Below, in pieces: positions 16,839-25,444 of a stretch of 64,000 nt of DNA. Below the pieces are notes generated by a model. That model was not told the origin of the DNA. It did not search any database and was given only the letters and a program-made list of their open reading frames with translations. Numbering within the stretch: position 1 is the first letter of the stretch; each line of letters opens with the position of its first letter. A program made the translations under genes and the position numbers. Source of the DNA: Bacillota bacterium (GTDB lineage Bacteria > Bacillota > Clostridia > Lachnospirales > Lachnospiraceae); the NCBI GenBank assembly GCA_023408815.1, contig JAEYJO010000032.1:49715-113714 (forward strand), given 5' to 3'.

Positions 16839-16949
16839 ATTTAGATGGCAGGGGATCAAGAGCAAAGAAAATCAGAATCAGGAAAAGGGAAAGGAAATGA
16901 AAGGATAGGAAAAGAGGGGGGGGATATCCTCCTCTTGGAAAGGAGCTGT

Positions 16950-17999
16950 ATGGAACGTAATAATAAGTGGGAATTAGTACCAGCGCATTTTGGCCCGCTC
17001 TGGTCTTATGTAGAGGATTATGAAATCACAGATATCGATTTTAACGGTATCGATTTGTGGATTACCAATACCGCCAATGAACGGAGGAAGGTGGAGGAAC
17101 ACGAAGTCACAAAGGAGTTTATCGAGAAGTTCAGCCATTATATTGCCAACAATGTTAGCAAACCGTTTAACAAAGTGGAAAATCTATTAGAAGCGGACAC
17201 GGATACCCTTCGTATCAGTATTGTCCATGAGTCCTCTGCGATATCCGGAAGGTCAGTTTGTATCAGAAAGACGCTTCCTACTGTTCGTATGACAAGAGAA
17301 AGCATAATTACGGAGGGGTATTGTACAAAGGAGATTTTAGAGCTTTTAACAAATTGCGTGAAAGCACGTATGAATTTTGTGTTCTGCGGGGAACCGGGGG
17401 TAGGAAAGACAGAAGGAATAAAGTTTTTTTCGCAGTATATCCCTGCAAATGAAAGAGTCATTACCATTGAGGATACGCCAGAGCTTCATTACCGGGAAAT
17501 CAATCCGGAAAAGGACTGCGTGGAGCTGATGGTATCGGAGGTGTTTAGCTATACAAAGGCAATTAAGACAAGCCTTCGCCAGAACCCAAAGTGGCTGATG
17601 TTATCCGAAGCCCGTTCGGTGGAAGTGAAATATCTGCTTGAGAGCTTATCCACAGGAATCCGTGGCTTTACCACGATACATACGGATGATGTAAGAAAGA
17701 TACCGGATCGTATCTTAAATATGCTAGAGAGCAGAACCGATGCAGACCGGATGGAAAATGATATTTTTATGTTTCTTGATGTGGGCATTTTAATTCGGAA
17801 GAAACAAATGCAGGACGGTAAAATACGAAGATACATTGATCAGGTTTGCTTCTTTTATCGTCAGGATGGCTGCAATCATACGTTTCCGGTAGTGCTAAAC
17901 GGAGAATGGAAGGCGAAAAATCTTCCACAGCCAGTCTTTGATAAATTTAACCGTTTGGGAATCACACTATTTTTGGAAGAAGGAGCGGCTGAAAAATGA
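16950..17999 (+). CDS. CpaF/TadA (VirB11-family) secretion ATPase
   Basis: A 349-residue cytoplasmic hexameric ATPase that powers assembly of Tad-type pili or type II/IV secretion. It shows an N-terminal domain with DYEITDIDFNG, Walker A CGEPGVGKTEG near residue 148, the Asp-box-like ITIEDTPELHY near 172, the Walker B region WLMLSEARS near 212 and the His-box TTIHTDD near 238. It is shorter than chromosomal CpaF because the N-terminal extension is absent. ATG 16950 follows GGAAAGGAG (16937-16945). Its stop overlaps the next start by 4 nt, so it is coupled to the TadB/C-like gene. Confidence 0.85.
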   Translation: MERNNKWELVPAHFGPLWSYVEDYEITDIDFNGIDLWITNTANERRKVEEHEVTKEFIEKFSHYIANNVSKPFNKVENLLEADTDTLRISIVHESSAISGRSVCIRKTLPTVRMTRESIITEGYCTKEILELLTNCVKARMNFVFCGEPGVGKTEGIKFFSQYIPANERVITIEDTPELHYREINPEKDCVELMVSEVFSYTKAIKTSLRQNPKWLMLSEARSVEVKYLLESLSTGIRGFTTIHTDDVRKIPDRILNMLESRTDADRMENDIFMFLDVGILIRKKQMQDGKIRRYIDQVCFFYRQDGCNHTFPVVLNGEWKAKNLPQPVFDKFNRLGITLFLEEGAAEK

Positions 18000-19504
18000 G
18001 AAAGCATGAAAAGAAAAGGCATGGAACAAAGAAAAAAAGCGCACTAAGGTTTTTGCGATATAAGAACGTAACACAGGAGCTTGCAAGGTATGGATATGAG
18101 TTTACGCCAAAGAAAGCATTGGCTTCCTATGGAATGATTGTGCTGCTGGCAGCTATCTTTGGACTTCTATATAAATTGCAGTTACCTTATATGGCAGCTA
18201 TTGGCGTAATCGGAATAGTATTCTCTCCATTTGTTTTGATTCAGACTTGGAAAGGCAAATACCATACTGCGATGTTTTCCGTGGCTAATAATTATATGGA
18301 GCAGTTTTTATATTCCTTTAAACGAAACAAAACGGTACTTCATGCATTCATAGAGACAGCATCTATTTTTGAGGAAGGGGATTTTCATGAAATATTATTA
18401 AAAGCCATAGCGCATATTCAGTATGCGACGGACAGCAGTGATCCGGAGGAAGAAGCACTTGCCATGATTGGTGGATTTTTTCACTGTGAAAGAGTAGATG
18501 CCGTTCATTCCTTTGTAATTGGTGCGCAGAGGCGTGGCGGTGATGCGGGAGGCAGTATCGCCTTGCTTTCAAAGAACAGAGCCATGTGGGCGGAGCGTAT
18601 CATCAATCTGCAAAAGGAGTTTCAGATTGTGAAGAGAAATATCATGATTGCCCTAGCAGCAACGTTACTTATTTGTATTCTTCCCCTTTATCTGTTAGGT
18701 GGGGATTTAGACATTAGTGTGATACCGTTATGCCAGATATCAGCGGTGGTATTGATTGGAATCTGTATGTTTGTCTATGTCAAGGCGGACAAAAAATTAT
18801 GCAGGAGCTGGATTGAAAAAGAAACAGACAGTGCAGGAATGAATCAGAAATACCTTCAGGTAAGGGACTATGAGGAGACAAAAGAAGCAAAGAAAAGTCA
18901 GAAGATGGCGGTGATCCCTTCTATTCTTTTTCTGGGTGCGTTTGTTTATTTTCAAAACATTACTATATTGGTCACAGGGATTGTCGTGGTACTCTTTCTC
19001 TTAAATCAGCATAAGATTGGTCATAATCTTGCCAAGAAGAAAGTGGCAAGAGAGATTGAGAAGCAGTTTCCAAATTGGCTGATGGAGACAGCTCTATTAT
19101 TACAGACCGATAACGTACAGATTGCCATCCGTAAGTCCATTGATCATGCACCGGAGGTATTAGTCCCAGCATTACAGAATTTAATCATAGAACTAGAGGA
19201 AAACCCCAATGGGATAGAGCCATATCATCGGTTTTTAAAAGAGTATCGTAATCCGGATGTACAGTCCGCTATGAAGATGTTGTATGCCTTATCCAGTGGA
19301 AGTGCCGGAGATGTGGGGAAGCAGATTGAGGAGCTGATAGACCGTAATAATGCCATGATGGATAAGGCAGAGCGGTTGGAGCAGGAGGATAAAATAACGG
19401 GAATGAAAATTTATATTTTGTTACCCTCTCTATTGGCTTCCTTCAAATTAATGGTGGATATGGCACTACTTTTAGTGGTATTCCTCCAAAATCTAACGTT
19501 TTAA
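17996..19504 (+). CDS. Fused TadB/TadC-like inner-membrane platform protein
   Basis: A 502-residue membrane protein. TM helices lie near 45-62 and 66-82, then a cytoplasmic type II secretion F-like domain (about 95-215, with RRGGDAGGSIALLSKN), TM near 222-240 and 247-265, a second TM pair near 308-340, a second F-like domain (about 355-470, with SSGSAGDVGKQIEELID) and a final TM near 478-498. Two GspF units in one chain suggest that TadB and TadC are fused. It partners the upstream ATPase. The start ATG 17996 overlaps the ATPase stop (ATGA). Confidence 0.82.
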   Translation: MRKHEKKRHGTKKKSALRFLRYKNVTQELARYGYEFTPKKALASYGMIVLLAAIFGLLYKLQLPYMAAIGVIGIVFSPFVLIQTWKGKYHTAMFSVANNYMEQFLYSFKRNKTVLHAFIETASIFEEGDFHEILLKAIAHIQYATDSSDPEEEALAMIGGFFHCERVDAVHSFVIGAQRRGGDAGGSIALLSKNRAMWAERIINLQKEFQIVKRNIMIALAATLLICILPLYLLGGDLDISVIPLCQISAVVLIGICMFVYVKADKKLCRSWIEKETDSAGMNQKYLQVRDYEETKEAKKSQKMAVIPSILFLGAFVYFQNITILVTGIVVVLFLLNQHKIGHNLAKKKVAREIEKQFPNWLMETALLLQTDNVQIAIRKSIDHAPEVLVPALQNLIIELEENPNGIEPYHRFLKEYRNPDVQSAMKMLYALSSGSAGDVGKQIEELIDRNNAMMDKAERLEQEDKITGMKIYILLPSLLASFKLMVDMALLLVVFLQNLTF

Positions 19505-19521
19505 AGCAGGAGGAGTTGATT

Positions 19522-19863
19522 ATGAGTACAATAATAAAAACGTATGTGGGTATCTTTCTTCTCCTGTTATCCGTGTTTGCTATGGCAGGTGTAATGTCGG
19601 CAACGATTGATGCCAACAATGCCAGAGACTTTCATGCTTCTATTATGGCAGAGATAGAAGATTCCAACTTTGCACCCAGTGTGATTACAGCGTGTCAGGA
19701 GCAGGCAGAACTGGTAGGCTATGAATTATTAATAGACAGTGAGAGCATTGTCCGTGATGAGGATGGAAAACCAACCTTAATGGAAGTGATTTTAAGATAC
19801 CAATACCGAATTGATTTTTTACAGGTAGTGAGCAAACAGCAGATTAGAGGATTTGCCAGATAG
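19522..19863 (+). CDS. Minor pilin/TadE-like membrane protein
   Basis: A 113-residue protein with an N-terminal hydrophobic helix (about 6-27, KTYVGIFLLLLSVFAMAGV) and a soluble C-terminal domain of about 80 residues with beta character. Size and topology suit a TadE-type pseudopilin. ATG 19522 follows GGAGGAG (19509-19515) by 6 nt. It follows the platform gene by 17 nt. Confidence 0.6.
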   Translation: MSTIIKTYVGIFLLLLSVFAMAGVMSATIDANNARDFHASIMAEIEDSNFAPSVITACQEQAELVGYELLIDSESIVRDEDGKPTLMEVILRYQYRIDFLQVVSKQQIRGFAR

Positions 19864-19874
19864 AGAGGAAGGCA

Positions 19875-19955
19875 ATGAGGAAGGAAAAGAAGAAAGGAAA
19901 TTTTTTAAGAGTGATTTGTGCAGTGCAAAGTGAAAAGCGGAAAGGAGCAGATTGA
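19875..19955 (+). CDS. Possible 26-residue basic peptide
   Basis: A short frame MRKEKKKGNFLRVICAVQSE... with AGGAAGG just upstream. It ends at 19955, six nt before the next pilin-like start, and could serve mainly for translational coupling. Weak evidence. Confidence 0.3.
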   Translation: MRKEKKKGNFLRVICAVQSEKRKGAD

Positions 19956-19960
19956 TAACT

Positions 19961-20065
19961 ATGAAACTGATTATGGAGCAGTTTGGAAGCAGTATTATTT
20001 ATGCAGTAGCAGGAAGCGGTATGGCAGTGATACTCATCGGATTTTTGAGAGTAATTAGCAGTTAG
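19961..20065 (+). CDS. Small pilin-like membrane protein (34 aa)
   Basis: A 34-residue protein opening MKLIMEQFGSSIIYAVAGSG and then entirely hydrophobic. It shares the start M-K-x-I-x-E-Q-F/Y-G-S with the duplicated pilin-like proteins. AAAGGAG lies 13 nt upstream; an in-frame TTG at 19952 would be closer. The gene is too short for most gene finders. Inferred to be a component of the Tad-like structure. Confidence 0.55.
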   Translation: MKLIMEQFGSSIIYAVAGSGMAVILIGFLRVISS

Positions 20066-20075
20066 GAGGGATCGA

Positions 20076-20228
20076 ATGCAGGAATTATTTGAGGAATACG
20101 GAACCTTTATCATAGAAGCAGTCAGCGGAATGCTCCTGCTGTTCCTACTTAGCTATTTCTTTCTGGGTTCTCCGCTCCAAACCCTGATTGGGAGATTTCT
20201 TATCAGTGCATTAGGGGGTGGCATTTAG
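20076..20228 (+). CDS. Small pilin-like membrane protein (50 aa)
   Basis: A 50-residue protein opening MQELFEEYGTFIIEAVSG, with a hydrophobic helix to about 32 and a glycine-rich end. ATG 20076 is 5 nt after TAGGAGGG, a strong site. It carries the shared E-E/Q-Y-G-S/T motif and ends 1 nt before the next gene of the same type. Confidence 0.6.
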   Translation: MQELFEEYGTFIIEAVSGMLLLFLLSYFFLGSPLQTLIGRFLISALGGGI

Positions 20229-20229
20229 C

Positions 20230-20766
20230 ATGAAGGAGATTCTTCGTGAGTTTGGTTCTGTCCTTCTTGCCATAGTTGTGGCAGTTTTGGTCTTTGGGAT
20301 TTTGTTTGGAATCTCCATAGGGGGAAGAACGGGCATTTTAGAAATAGCAGGAATTTGTTTGGAAAAAGAAGAGGAAGATTATACTGCCTATCGTGACTTT
20401 GAAGCGGTTCATGTCTGGCATGAGAGAACCAAACCGCAGGTTGCATACATAGCTAGCTTTGGAAGATTTTTTACGGGGGATAATACCAATTTTTTAGAGC
20501 GTTATTATGCGAAAGATATGGAAGCAGTGATTTATCCAATGGATCAGGTCATCCTTGCAAAAAGGTACCCAGATATCCTGTATGGTAAGGTAGTTGATAT
20601 CAGAAGAGTGGATGGCACCAGTATAATGGAATCGTATTCCATTGAAACGGGGAGTATCTGTTTTCCGGGAATTGGAATTTATCAGGTCTATTTTAAGGTT
20701 AGAGACAAAGAAAATTTGACCAGCATTTATCAGATACCAATTGCTGTGGATATAGGAAGGAATTAG
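20230..20766 (+). CDS. Pilin-like N-terminus fused to a soluble domain
   Basis: A 178-residue protein. Residues 1-35 (MKEILREFGSVLLAIVVAV...) repeat the motif of the small pilin-like proteins; the remaining 140 residues form an extracytoplasmic beta-rich domain including FEAVHVWHERTKPQ and YQVYFKVRDKEN. I start it at ATG 20230, which aligns the motif; a GTG at 20218 is in frame. The design (shared helix plus globular domain) resembles a major/minor pilin set. It is followed by a hairpin region. Confidence 0.6.
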   Translation: MKEILREFGSVLLAIVVAVLVFGILFGISIGGRTGILEIAGICLEKEEEDYTAYRDFEAVHVWHERTKPQVAYIASFGRFFTGDNTNFLERYYAKDMEAVIYPMDQVILAKRYPDILYGKVVDIRRVDGTSIMESYSIETGSICFPGIGIYQVYFKVRDKENLTSIYQIPIAVDIGRN

Positions 20767-20852
20767 TTTGAAAGAAAGGCACTTTCAAACTATTTATTAA
20801 GGCCTATTCACTTTTTGAATAGGTCATCAAAAAGTGAAAGGCACGGGTATAA
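20767..20852 (+). promoter_or_regulatory. Double hairpin leader related to that at 2162-2259
   Basis: TTTGAAAG (20767-20774) pairs with CTTTCAAA (20782-20789). Then CCTATTCA (20803-20810) can pair with TGAATAGG (20816-20823), or CACTTTTTGA (20809-20818) with TCAAAAAGTG (20827-20836); these exclude each other. The element ends GAAAGGCACGGGTATAA, four nt before the next start. The chromosomal leader ends with the similar GAAAGGAGCATGGGTATAA before its start. Confidence 0.55.
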
Positions 20853-20855
20853 GAG

Positions 20856-21245
20856 TTGAAAAGTACATTTTTAGGATTTGGAATAACCATCTGTTCTATT
20901 TTATCCATCGTTATCGTACTTACCCTTTGTGCATCCAGTATCAGACAGAATGAATTAAACCATGCAGTGGAGCATGCCTTAAAGGATACGATAAAAAATC
21001 AGTTTGACCAGACAACGTATTCGGTAAGCAGTAATGAAGAATTGGTAGCAGATTTTATGGAGGCACTGTTGGTAGAGATTAATTCAGACAGCCGTGTTAT
21101 TGTACAGGTTTTGGATGTGGATTATCAGAAAGGTCTGTTATCGGTGGAGGTAAAAGAAATATTTCAACATCCGATTGGGACAGAAGGGCAAGTAATGGTA
21201 AAGAGAACGGTTATTATGGAACAGTATCAAGTACCCATTCAATAA
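20856..21245 (+). CDS. Minor pilin-like membrane protein
   Basis: A 129-residue protein with a short K-start, a hydrophobic N-terminal helix (about 5-27) and a soluble domain of about 100 residues. It starts with TTG 20856 directly after the GGGTATAA end of the hairpin element; GAAAGG (20836-20841) is the only ribosome-binding-like sequence. Topology resembles TadE/TadF pseudopilins and the protein at 19522. Confidence 0.6.
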   Translation: MKSTFLGFGITICSILSIVIVLTLCASSIRQNELNHAVEHALKDTIKNQFDQTTYSVSSNEELVADFMEALLVEINSDSRVIVQVLDVDYQKGLLSVEVKEIFQHPIGTEGQVMVKRTVIMEQYQVPIQ

Positions 21246-21273
21246 TAAAATAAAAAATGAGGAGGGAAGCGGA

Positions 21274-22113
21274 ATGAAAAAGCACTGGAAAAAGCAAGGG
21301 GCAGGGCATAAAAGTAGGGTACTTATGGCAGGCAGTTGCATCGTCTTAATGCTAATGATAGGTATAGTAAGTTATGTCAGCTATCCAAAAGAAAAGCAGG
21401 AAGATGAAAAAACAAATGCCGTTTCACAGATGGCGAAAGAACAGACAGAGGAAGAAAATACTGCAATGGAACAGGAAGACACCAAAGCAGTAGCAACCGG
21501 GATACCAGAAACAACACCGAAAGAAACAGAGAATACCGTTACGGAAAAAAATTCGATTAAAGCAGAAGAAATAAGAGAGGAAGAAACAAAAGCAGGTCAG
21601 AATAAGGGGAAGGGGAACGAAGATTCGATAAATACAACCATGAGCGCAGAGAAGGAAAAGAACGCAAAAACGGAGCAGTCCAAGGAAAAGCAGAAGAGCT
21701 CAGAGGAGAAAGAACAGGTTTCACAGACACCAAAGCAGAATATAGCGGAAACAGAGAAAGATGATTACGTACCTATTTCAGAGGGTTGGAAGGATGCCAA
21801 ATCCGCAAAAGGAGAGATTACATCTGCACAAAAGCAGGAACTGGATGCCATGGTCGAAACGTGGAAAAGCGGGGTGGTATCGGATGCAGAATTAAAGACG
21901 AACATCATGGAGTATCTGAAGGTACAAGAGATCAAGTATACGGAGGTCAGCGTGACCAGTCAGGGCTATGCGCTTTATGATGAGGTTCCCAAAATCGAAC
22001 TGCATGACGGGGGGAATTTATATTCCTTTGTAGGTACTTACAGCACAGGAAAACAAAATCCGGATGGGACGGATAAGACGGTATTTTATAATTGGTCTGT
22101 ATTTGTATTTTGA
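21274..22113 (+). CDS. Membrane-anchored protein with E/K-rich linker
   Basis: A 279-residue protein: basic N-terminus, one TM near 16-36, a long low-complexity E/K/T-rich linker (about 38-165) and a C-terminal extracytoplasmic domain of about 110 residues (ISEGWKDAKSAKGEITSAQK to YNWSVFVF). The linker could cross the cell wall. ATG 21274 follows GAGGAGG-type sequence. It lies between the pilin-like genes and the secreted repeat protein; function unknown. Confidence 0.6.
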   Translation: MKKHWKKQGAGHKSRVLMAGSCIVLMLMIGIVSYVSYPKEKQEDEKTNAVSQMAKEQTEEENTAMEQEDTKAVATGIPETTPKETENTVTEKNSIKAEEIREEETKAGQNKGKGNEDSINTTMSAEKEKNAKTEQSKEKQKSSEEKEQVSQTPKQNIAETEKDDYVPISEGWKDAKSAKGEITSAQKQELDAMVETWKSGVVSDAELKTNIMEYLKVQEIKYTEVSVTSQGYALYDEVPKIELHDGGNLYSFVGTYSTGKQNPDGTDKTVFYNWSVFVF

Positions 22114-22130
22114 GTAAGGAAGGAAAGCAT

Positions 22131-24215
22131 ATGAAAAAAACATGGAAAGCAGGCTTGTTTGGTCTGTTTTTCTTTTTGTCACTGACTGGGGTAACGTTGT
22201 TTACTTCAATGCAAGAGGTAATGGCAGGGAGTTTTGATAATGCAGTTACTTTTTATAATAAATATAGCGGTGATATTGTTTTCAAAGATGGTTATTTTTA
22301 TTATGCGACAAGAGGAAAAGCAGCGAGTAGTAATGTTAATACAACCCACTGGAGCACCATTGGTTACCGGATGCGTGTGACGACCACTTCAAAGTCCGTG
22401 TATATTTATTTTAATTTGTCCGGATATACGGTGGAAAGTGTGGATGAATCTTCATCGAATGGATATATCTATAATCTTTGCAGGATTAACCTTAGTTATG
22501 TAAAAGCGAAGCTGGCACAAAAGAACAATACAGCTTATCAGGAATTTCTGATCAATGGCGGTAACATAGTAGTTGACAGCTGCATGATTACCGTTAAGAT
22601 TGATGCGCGAGGAAATCGTACCAATAGTGGTTCGATGGACGACTATGGGAACTTTTATGGCAATGTTTATACAAATTATAGTGGTATTGCAAATGCAGCG
22701 TCCTGGAGTAATCCAAGCTCTTTGCACAGCTATTTTAATATGACCATTAATTATGTGACGCAGTTAAAATCCAGACAGGTGGTGTATGTTAGATACCAGC
22801 AGGCAGATGGAAGTTATGGTAGCTATAGTGCTGTCATCAACAAAGATTATGTCTACGGGGAGAGCGTTTTATGGTCAAGAGATGCTGACTCCTGTTATAA
22901 TACTGCCAGTATTTCTTATACAGCAAAGCAGGCGAAGACCTCCTATCTATCGGTTATCCGTAAACAATACATTCAAAATGTCTATGTAAAATATCAGGAT
23001 GTGACTGGAAATTATGGGAGTATTTGGATATTGGACAAAAGCCAGAATCTGTTTTACGGAGCTGGTTTTGAATGGTCTTATGCCGGAAATGACTGCTACA
23101 ACGCAAGCTCAATCAGCAGATATACAGTAAAGGAGCAAAAGAATCATTATATCTATATTTCCAGAAAGCAGTATATGGTCAGTGTAAGTGCCGGAACGGG
23201 AATTGCAGGGGTATCTGGAGGAGGCAGTTATTTTTATGGAGCAGAGTGTACAGTGGATGCTGCGGTAAAATCCGGATATACATGGAAGAATTGGAGTGGA
23301 ACCTATGCTTCTACCAATCAGCAATATCGTTTTACCGTGACCGGAAATGTAAATCTACGGGCAAATGCAGAAGCAAACACCTATTATATTGAATTTCATC
23401 CAAATGGAGGGAGAGGAACCATGGCAAAGATGGTATGCAAATATGATCAGGTCTATACGTTACCTTTCATGAGCTTTACACCACCAACACACCCCAATAC
23501 CTATCTTGGATGGAATACCGATGCCAATGCATTTTGGGCTTCTTATGCAGAAAGACAGCAGATCTATAATCTAACCAGTGTAGATGGATATACCTTTCAC
23601 TTTTATGCAATCTGGGATTATGCACCGGAGTTAAGTGGGAGTGACCGATATTTTACCCTCTATGAAGCAAAGAATGGTGTGATTACGCAAGAGGAATTAC
23701 TTCGTACCGTGACGTCTACCGATAGGGAAGATGGAAGTACGCAGGTAAGGGTAAAGAATTATTTTGCCGCAAGATTTATTAGTCTTAGCAGAGCAGGAGA
23801 AATTACAATTACCTATACGACAACAGACAGCAGGAATAATACGACAGAAGAACAGGTAAAGGTAACCATTGTGGATACGGAGGATACAAAAGAAGGAACA
23901 ATTGATTTTGACGGAAGAATGCAGTATGCAAGATTTGTATCCTCCAAGTACTACCAAAAGGTCTATGAAGAGGGCGGCTTGGAATCTACCTCAAAGTGGA
24001 AAAGCGACGAAGCTTACCGGAGGGTATTGTCTGGTGCCATGAATCATAGCAAAGAAGGGGATGGAAGCTGGTCCAATGTAGTACAGACGTGGGAATTTAG
24101 CAAAGAAGAGATTGAACAGGTAAAACAGTATGTTTCAGTGCAAGGAATTGGAAAATCAAAGAATGAGAATGGATTGTCACAGTTTCTGACCTTCTTTCAA
24201 AGTTGTAAGAAGTAA
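22131..24215 (+). CDS. Secreted repeat protein with InlB-B-like domain
   Basis: A 694-residue exported protein. A signal peptide (KKTWKAGLFGLFFFLSLTG, cleavage probably after VMA near 33) precedes a beta-rich N-terminal domain (about 35-215). Two or three repeats follow (about 215-350), each with YVRYQQADGSYGS-like and RKQYI elements. A glycine-rich module with GYTWKNWSGTY is next, then a Listeria-Bacteroides InlB-B-type repeat (YIEFHPNGGRGTM to GWNTDANAFW, about 420-500), and finally a charged domain. No LPxTG motif or anchoring helix is present. ATG 22131 follows AAGGAAGG. It may be a surface adhesin used by the Tad-like apparatus; that role is inference. Confidence 0.72.
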   Translation: MKKTWKAGLFGLFFFLSLTGVTLFTSMQEVMAGSFDNAVTFYNKYSGDIVFKDGYFYYATRGKAASSNVNTTHWSTIGYRMRVTTTSKSVYIYFNLSGYTVESVDESSSNGYIYNLCRINLSYVKAKLAQKNNTAYQEFLINGGNIVVDSCMITVKIDARGNRTNSGSMDDYGNFYGNVYTNYSGIANAASWSNPSSLHSYFNMTINYVTQLKSRQVVYVRYQQADGSYGSYSAVINKDYVYGESVLWSRDADSCYNTASISYTAKQAKTSYLSVIRKQYIQNVYVKYQDVTGNYGSIWILDKSQNLFYGAGFEWSYAGNDCYNASSISRYTVKEQKNHYIYISRKQYMVSVSAGTGIAGVSGGGSYFYGAECTVDAAVKSGYTWKNWSGTYASTNQQYRFTVTGNVNLRANAEANTYYIEFHPNGGRGTMAKMVCKYDQVYTLPFMSFTPPTHPNTYLGWNTDANAFWASYAERQQIYNLTSVDGYTFHFYAIWDYAPELSGSDRYFTLYEAKNGVITQEELLRTVTSTDREDGSTQVRVKNYFAARFISLSRAGEITITYTTTDSRNNTTEEQVKVTIVDTEDTKEGTIDFDGRMQYARFVSSKYYQKVYEEGGLESTSKWKSDEAYRRVLSGAMNHSKEGDGSWSNVVQTWEFSKEEIEQVKQYVSVQGIGKSKNENGLSQFLTFFQSCKK

Positions 24216-24263
24216 AGGGGAAGGAGTCTGTCAATAAAATTTAGAAAATAATAAACCATGTTG

Positions 24264-24294
24264 AGAGATGAAGGCTGACTTGCATCTCTTTTTT
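24264..24294 (+). terminator. Terminator of the Tad-like operon
   Basis: AGAGATG (24264-24270) pairs with CATCTCT (24283-24289), followed by six T residues. Confidence 0.7.
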
Positions 24295-24313
24295 AGAGTA
24301 GAGGAGGATTTTT

Positions 24314-25312
24314 ATGATGAATTATGAGATTTTTAAAGAAGTAGTAACCGAGAAATTTATGGAATTTATGCCGGAGCAGTATCAGAACATGAAGCTGGAT
24401 ATTCATCCAGTGAAAAAAGTCAATCTGACCTTGGATGGAATGAGTCTTATGGGAGAGGGCAATGTGAAGGTAGTGCCTACACTCTATATCAATGAGATGT
24501 ATGAAAATTATCAGAAAACCAATGATTTGCAGGAAGTAATGCAGGAGGCGGCCTCTAAAATGGAGCATCTCATGAAAGAAGTACCAAGTTTGGTACCTGC
24601 TGTTGACTTTGGTACAGCGAAGGATAACATCGTATTTCAGCTTGTGAATACAGAGCAGAACAAAGAAATGCTGTTAGACACACCAAACAGAGCCTTTCAG
24701 GATTTATCCATTATTTATCGCTGGGTAGTGCAAATAGGTGAAGAGGGAATACAAAGTGCCGTGATTCACAACAAGCTTGCACAAAGTCTTGAACTATCCG
24801 AGGAGCAATTATTTCAGCTGGCGGTGGAAAATACCAGAAATATATTACCACCAACGGTGACATCCATGAACGATGTTATTCGTGAGATGCTCATGAAAGA
24901 GGGTATGCCTGCTGAAATTGCAGATATGATGATTGATGAGATACCTGCGGAACGGACTATGTGGGTAATCAGTAATGACAGAGGAATTAATGGCGCGATT
25001 TCTATGCTGTATGAAGATCAGCTTCACGGTTTGGCAGAGAATTTGAAAACAGACCTTTATATTATGCCCTCTTCGCAGCACGAAGTGATTGCGGTATCCA
25101 GTGAGATAGGTGATCCCAATGAACTGGCCCAAATAGTAGAAGAGATTAATTTTGAGCAGGTGGAATTGTCAGAAAGACTTTCCAATCAGGTATACCACTA
25201 TGATAAGGACTTAAGAAAATTAAGTCTTGCAACGGATACACCAAATAAAAGATTAGACGGAAAAGATCAGGAAACAGGCTTAATTTATCAGACAGAGCAT
25301 CCGGCAAGATAA
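24314..25312 (+). CDS. DUF5688-like ICE protein
   Basis: A 332-residue soluble acidic protein that recalls DUF5688, a family of unknown function frequent in Clostridial mobile elements. It opens MMNYEIFKEVVTEKFMEFMP and contains VPTLYINEMYENYQ and VISNDRGINGAISMLYED. ATG 24314 or 24317 follows GAGGAGG (24301-24307). It starts a new transcription unit after the terminator and is followed closely by the RadC-like and primase-like genes. Confidence 0.65.
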   Translation: MMNYEIFKEVVTEKFMEFMPEQYQNMKLDIHPVKKVNLTLDGMSLMGEGNVKVVPTLYINEMYENYQKTNDLQEVMQEAASKMEHLMKEVPSLVPAVDFGTAKDNIVFQLVNTEQNKEMLLDTPNRAFQDLSIIYRWVVQIGEEGIQSAVIHNKLAQSLELSEEQLFQLAVENTRNILPPTVTSMNDVIREMLMKEGMPAEIADMMIDEIPAERTMWVISNDRGINGAISMLYEDQLHGLAENLKTDLYIMPSSQHEVIAVSSEIGDPNELAQIVEEINFEQVELSERLSNQVYHYDKDLRKLSLATDTPNKRLDGKDQETGLIYQTEHPAR

Positions 25313-25324
25313 TAGGAGAAGCAT

Positions 25325-25444
25325 ATGAAAAAAGAAATGACAATGGAGGAAGTGGTAGAGCTTATGAAGAGAAGCCAGAATGAGTTTATAATTCATGTGG
25401 ATTTTGGAGTGGAGGAAGGGACAGATGCCAAGGAAGAAGAATGA
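25325..25444 (+). CDS. Small acidic hypothetical protein
   Basis: A 39-residue frame MKKEMTMEEVVELMKRSQNE... starting 12 nt after DUF5688, with AGGAG 9 nt upstream, and overlapping the start of the RadC-like gene by 20 nt. A coupled small gene is plausible; no family recognised. Confidence 0.45.
   Translation: MKKEMTMEEVVELMKRSQNEFIIHVDFGVEEGTDAKEEE

Noticed and set aside
16317..16865. Minus-strand frame opposite the duplicated pilin-like genes
   Set aside because: Cys-rich translation is the reverse complement of the two plus-strand copies; no start signals.
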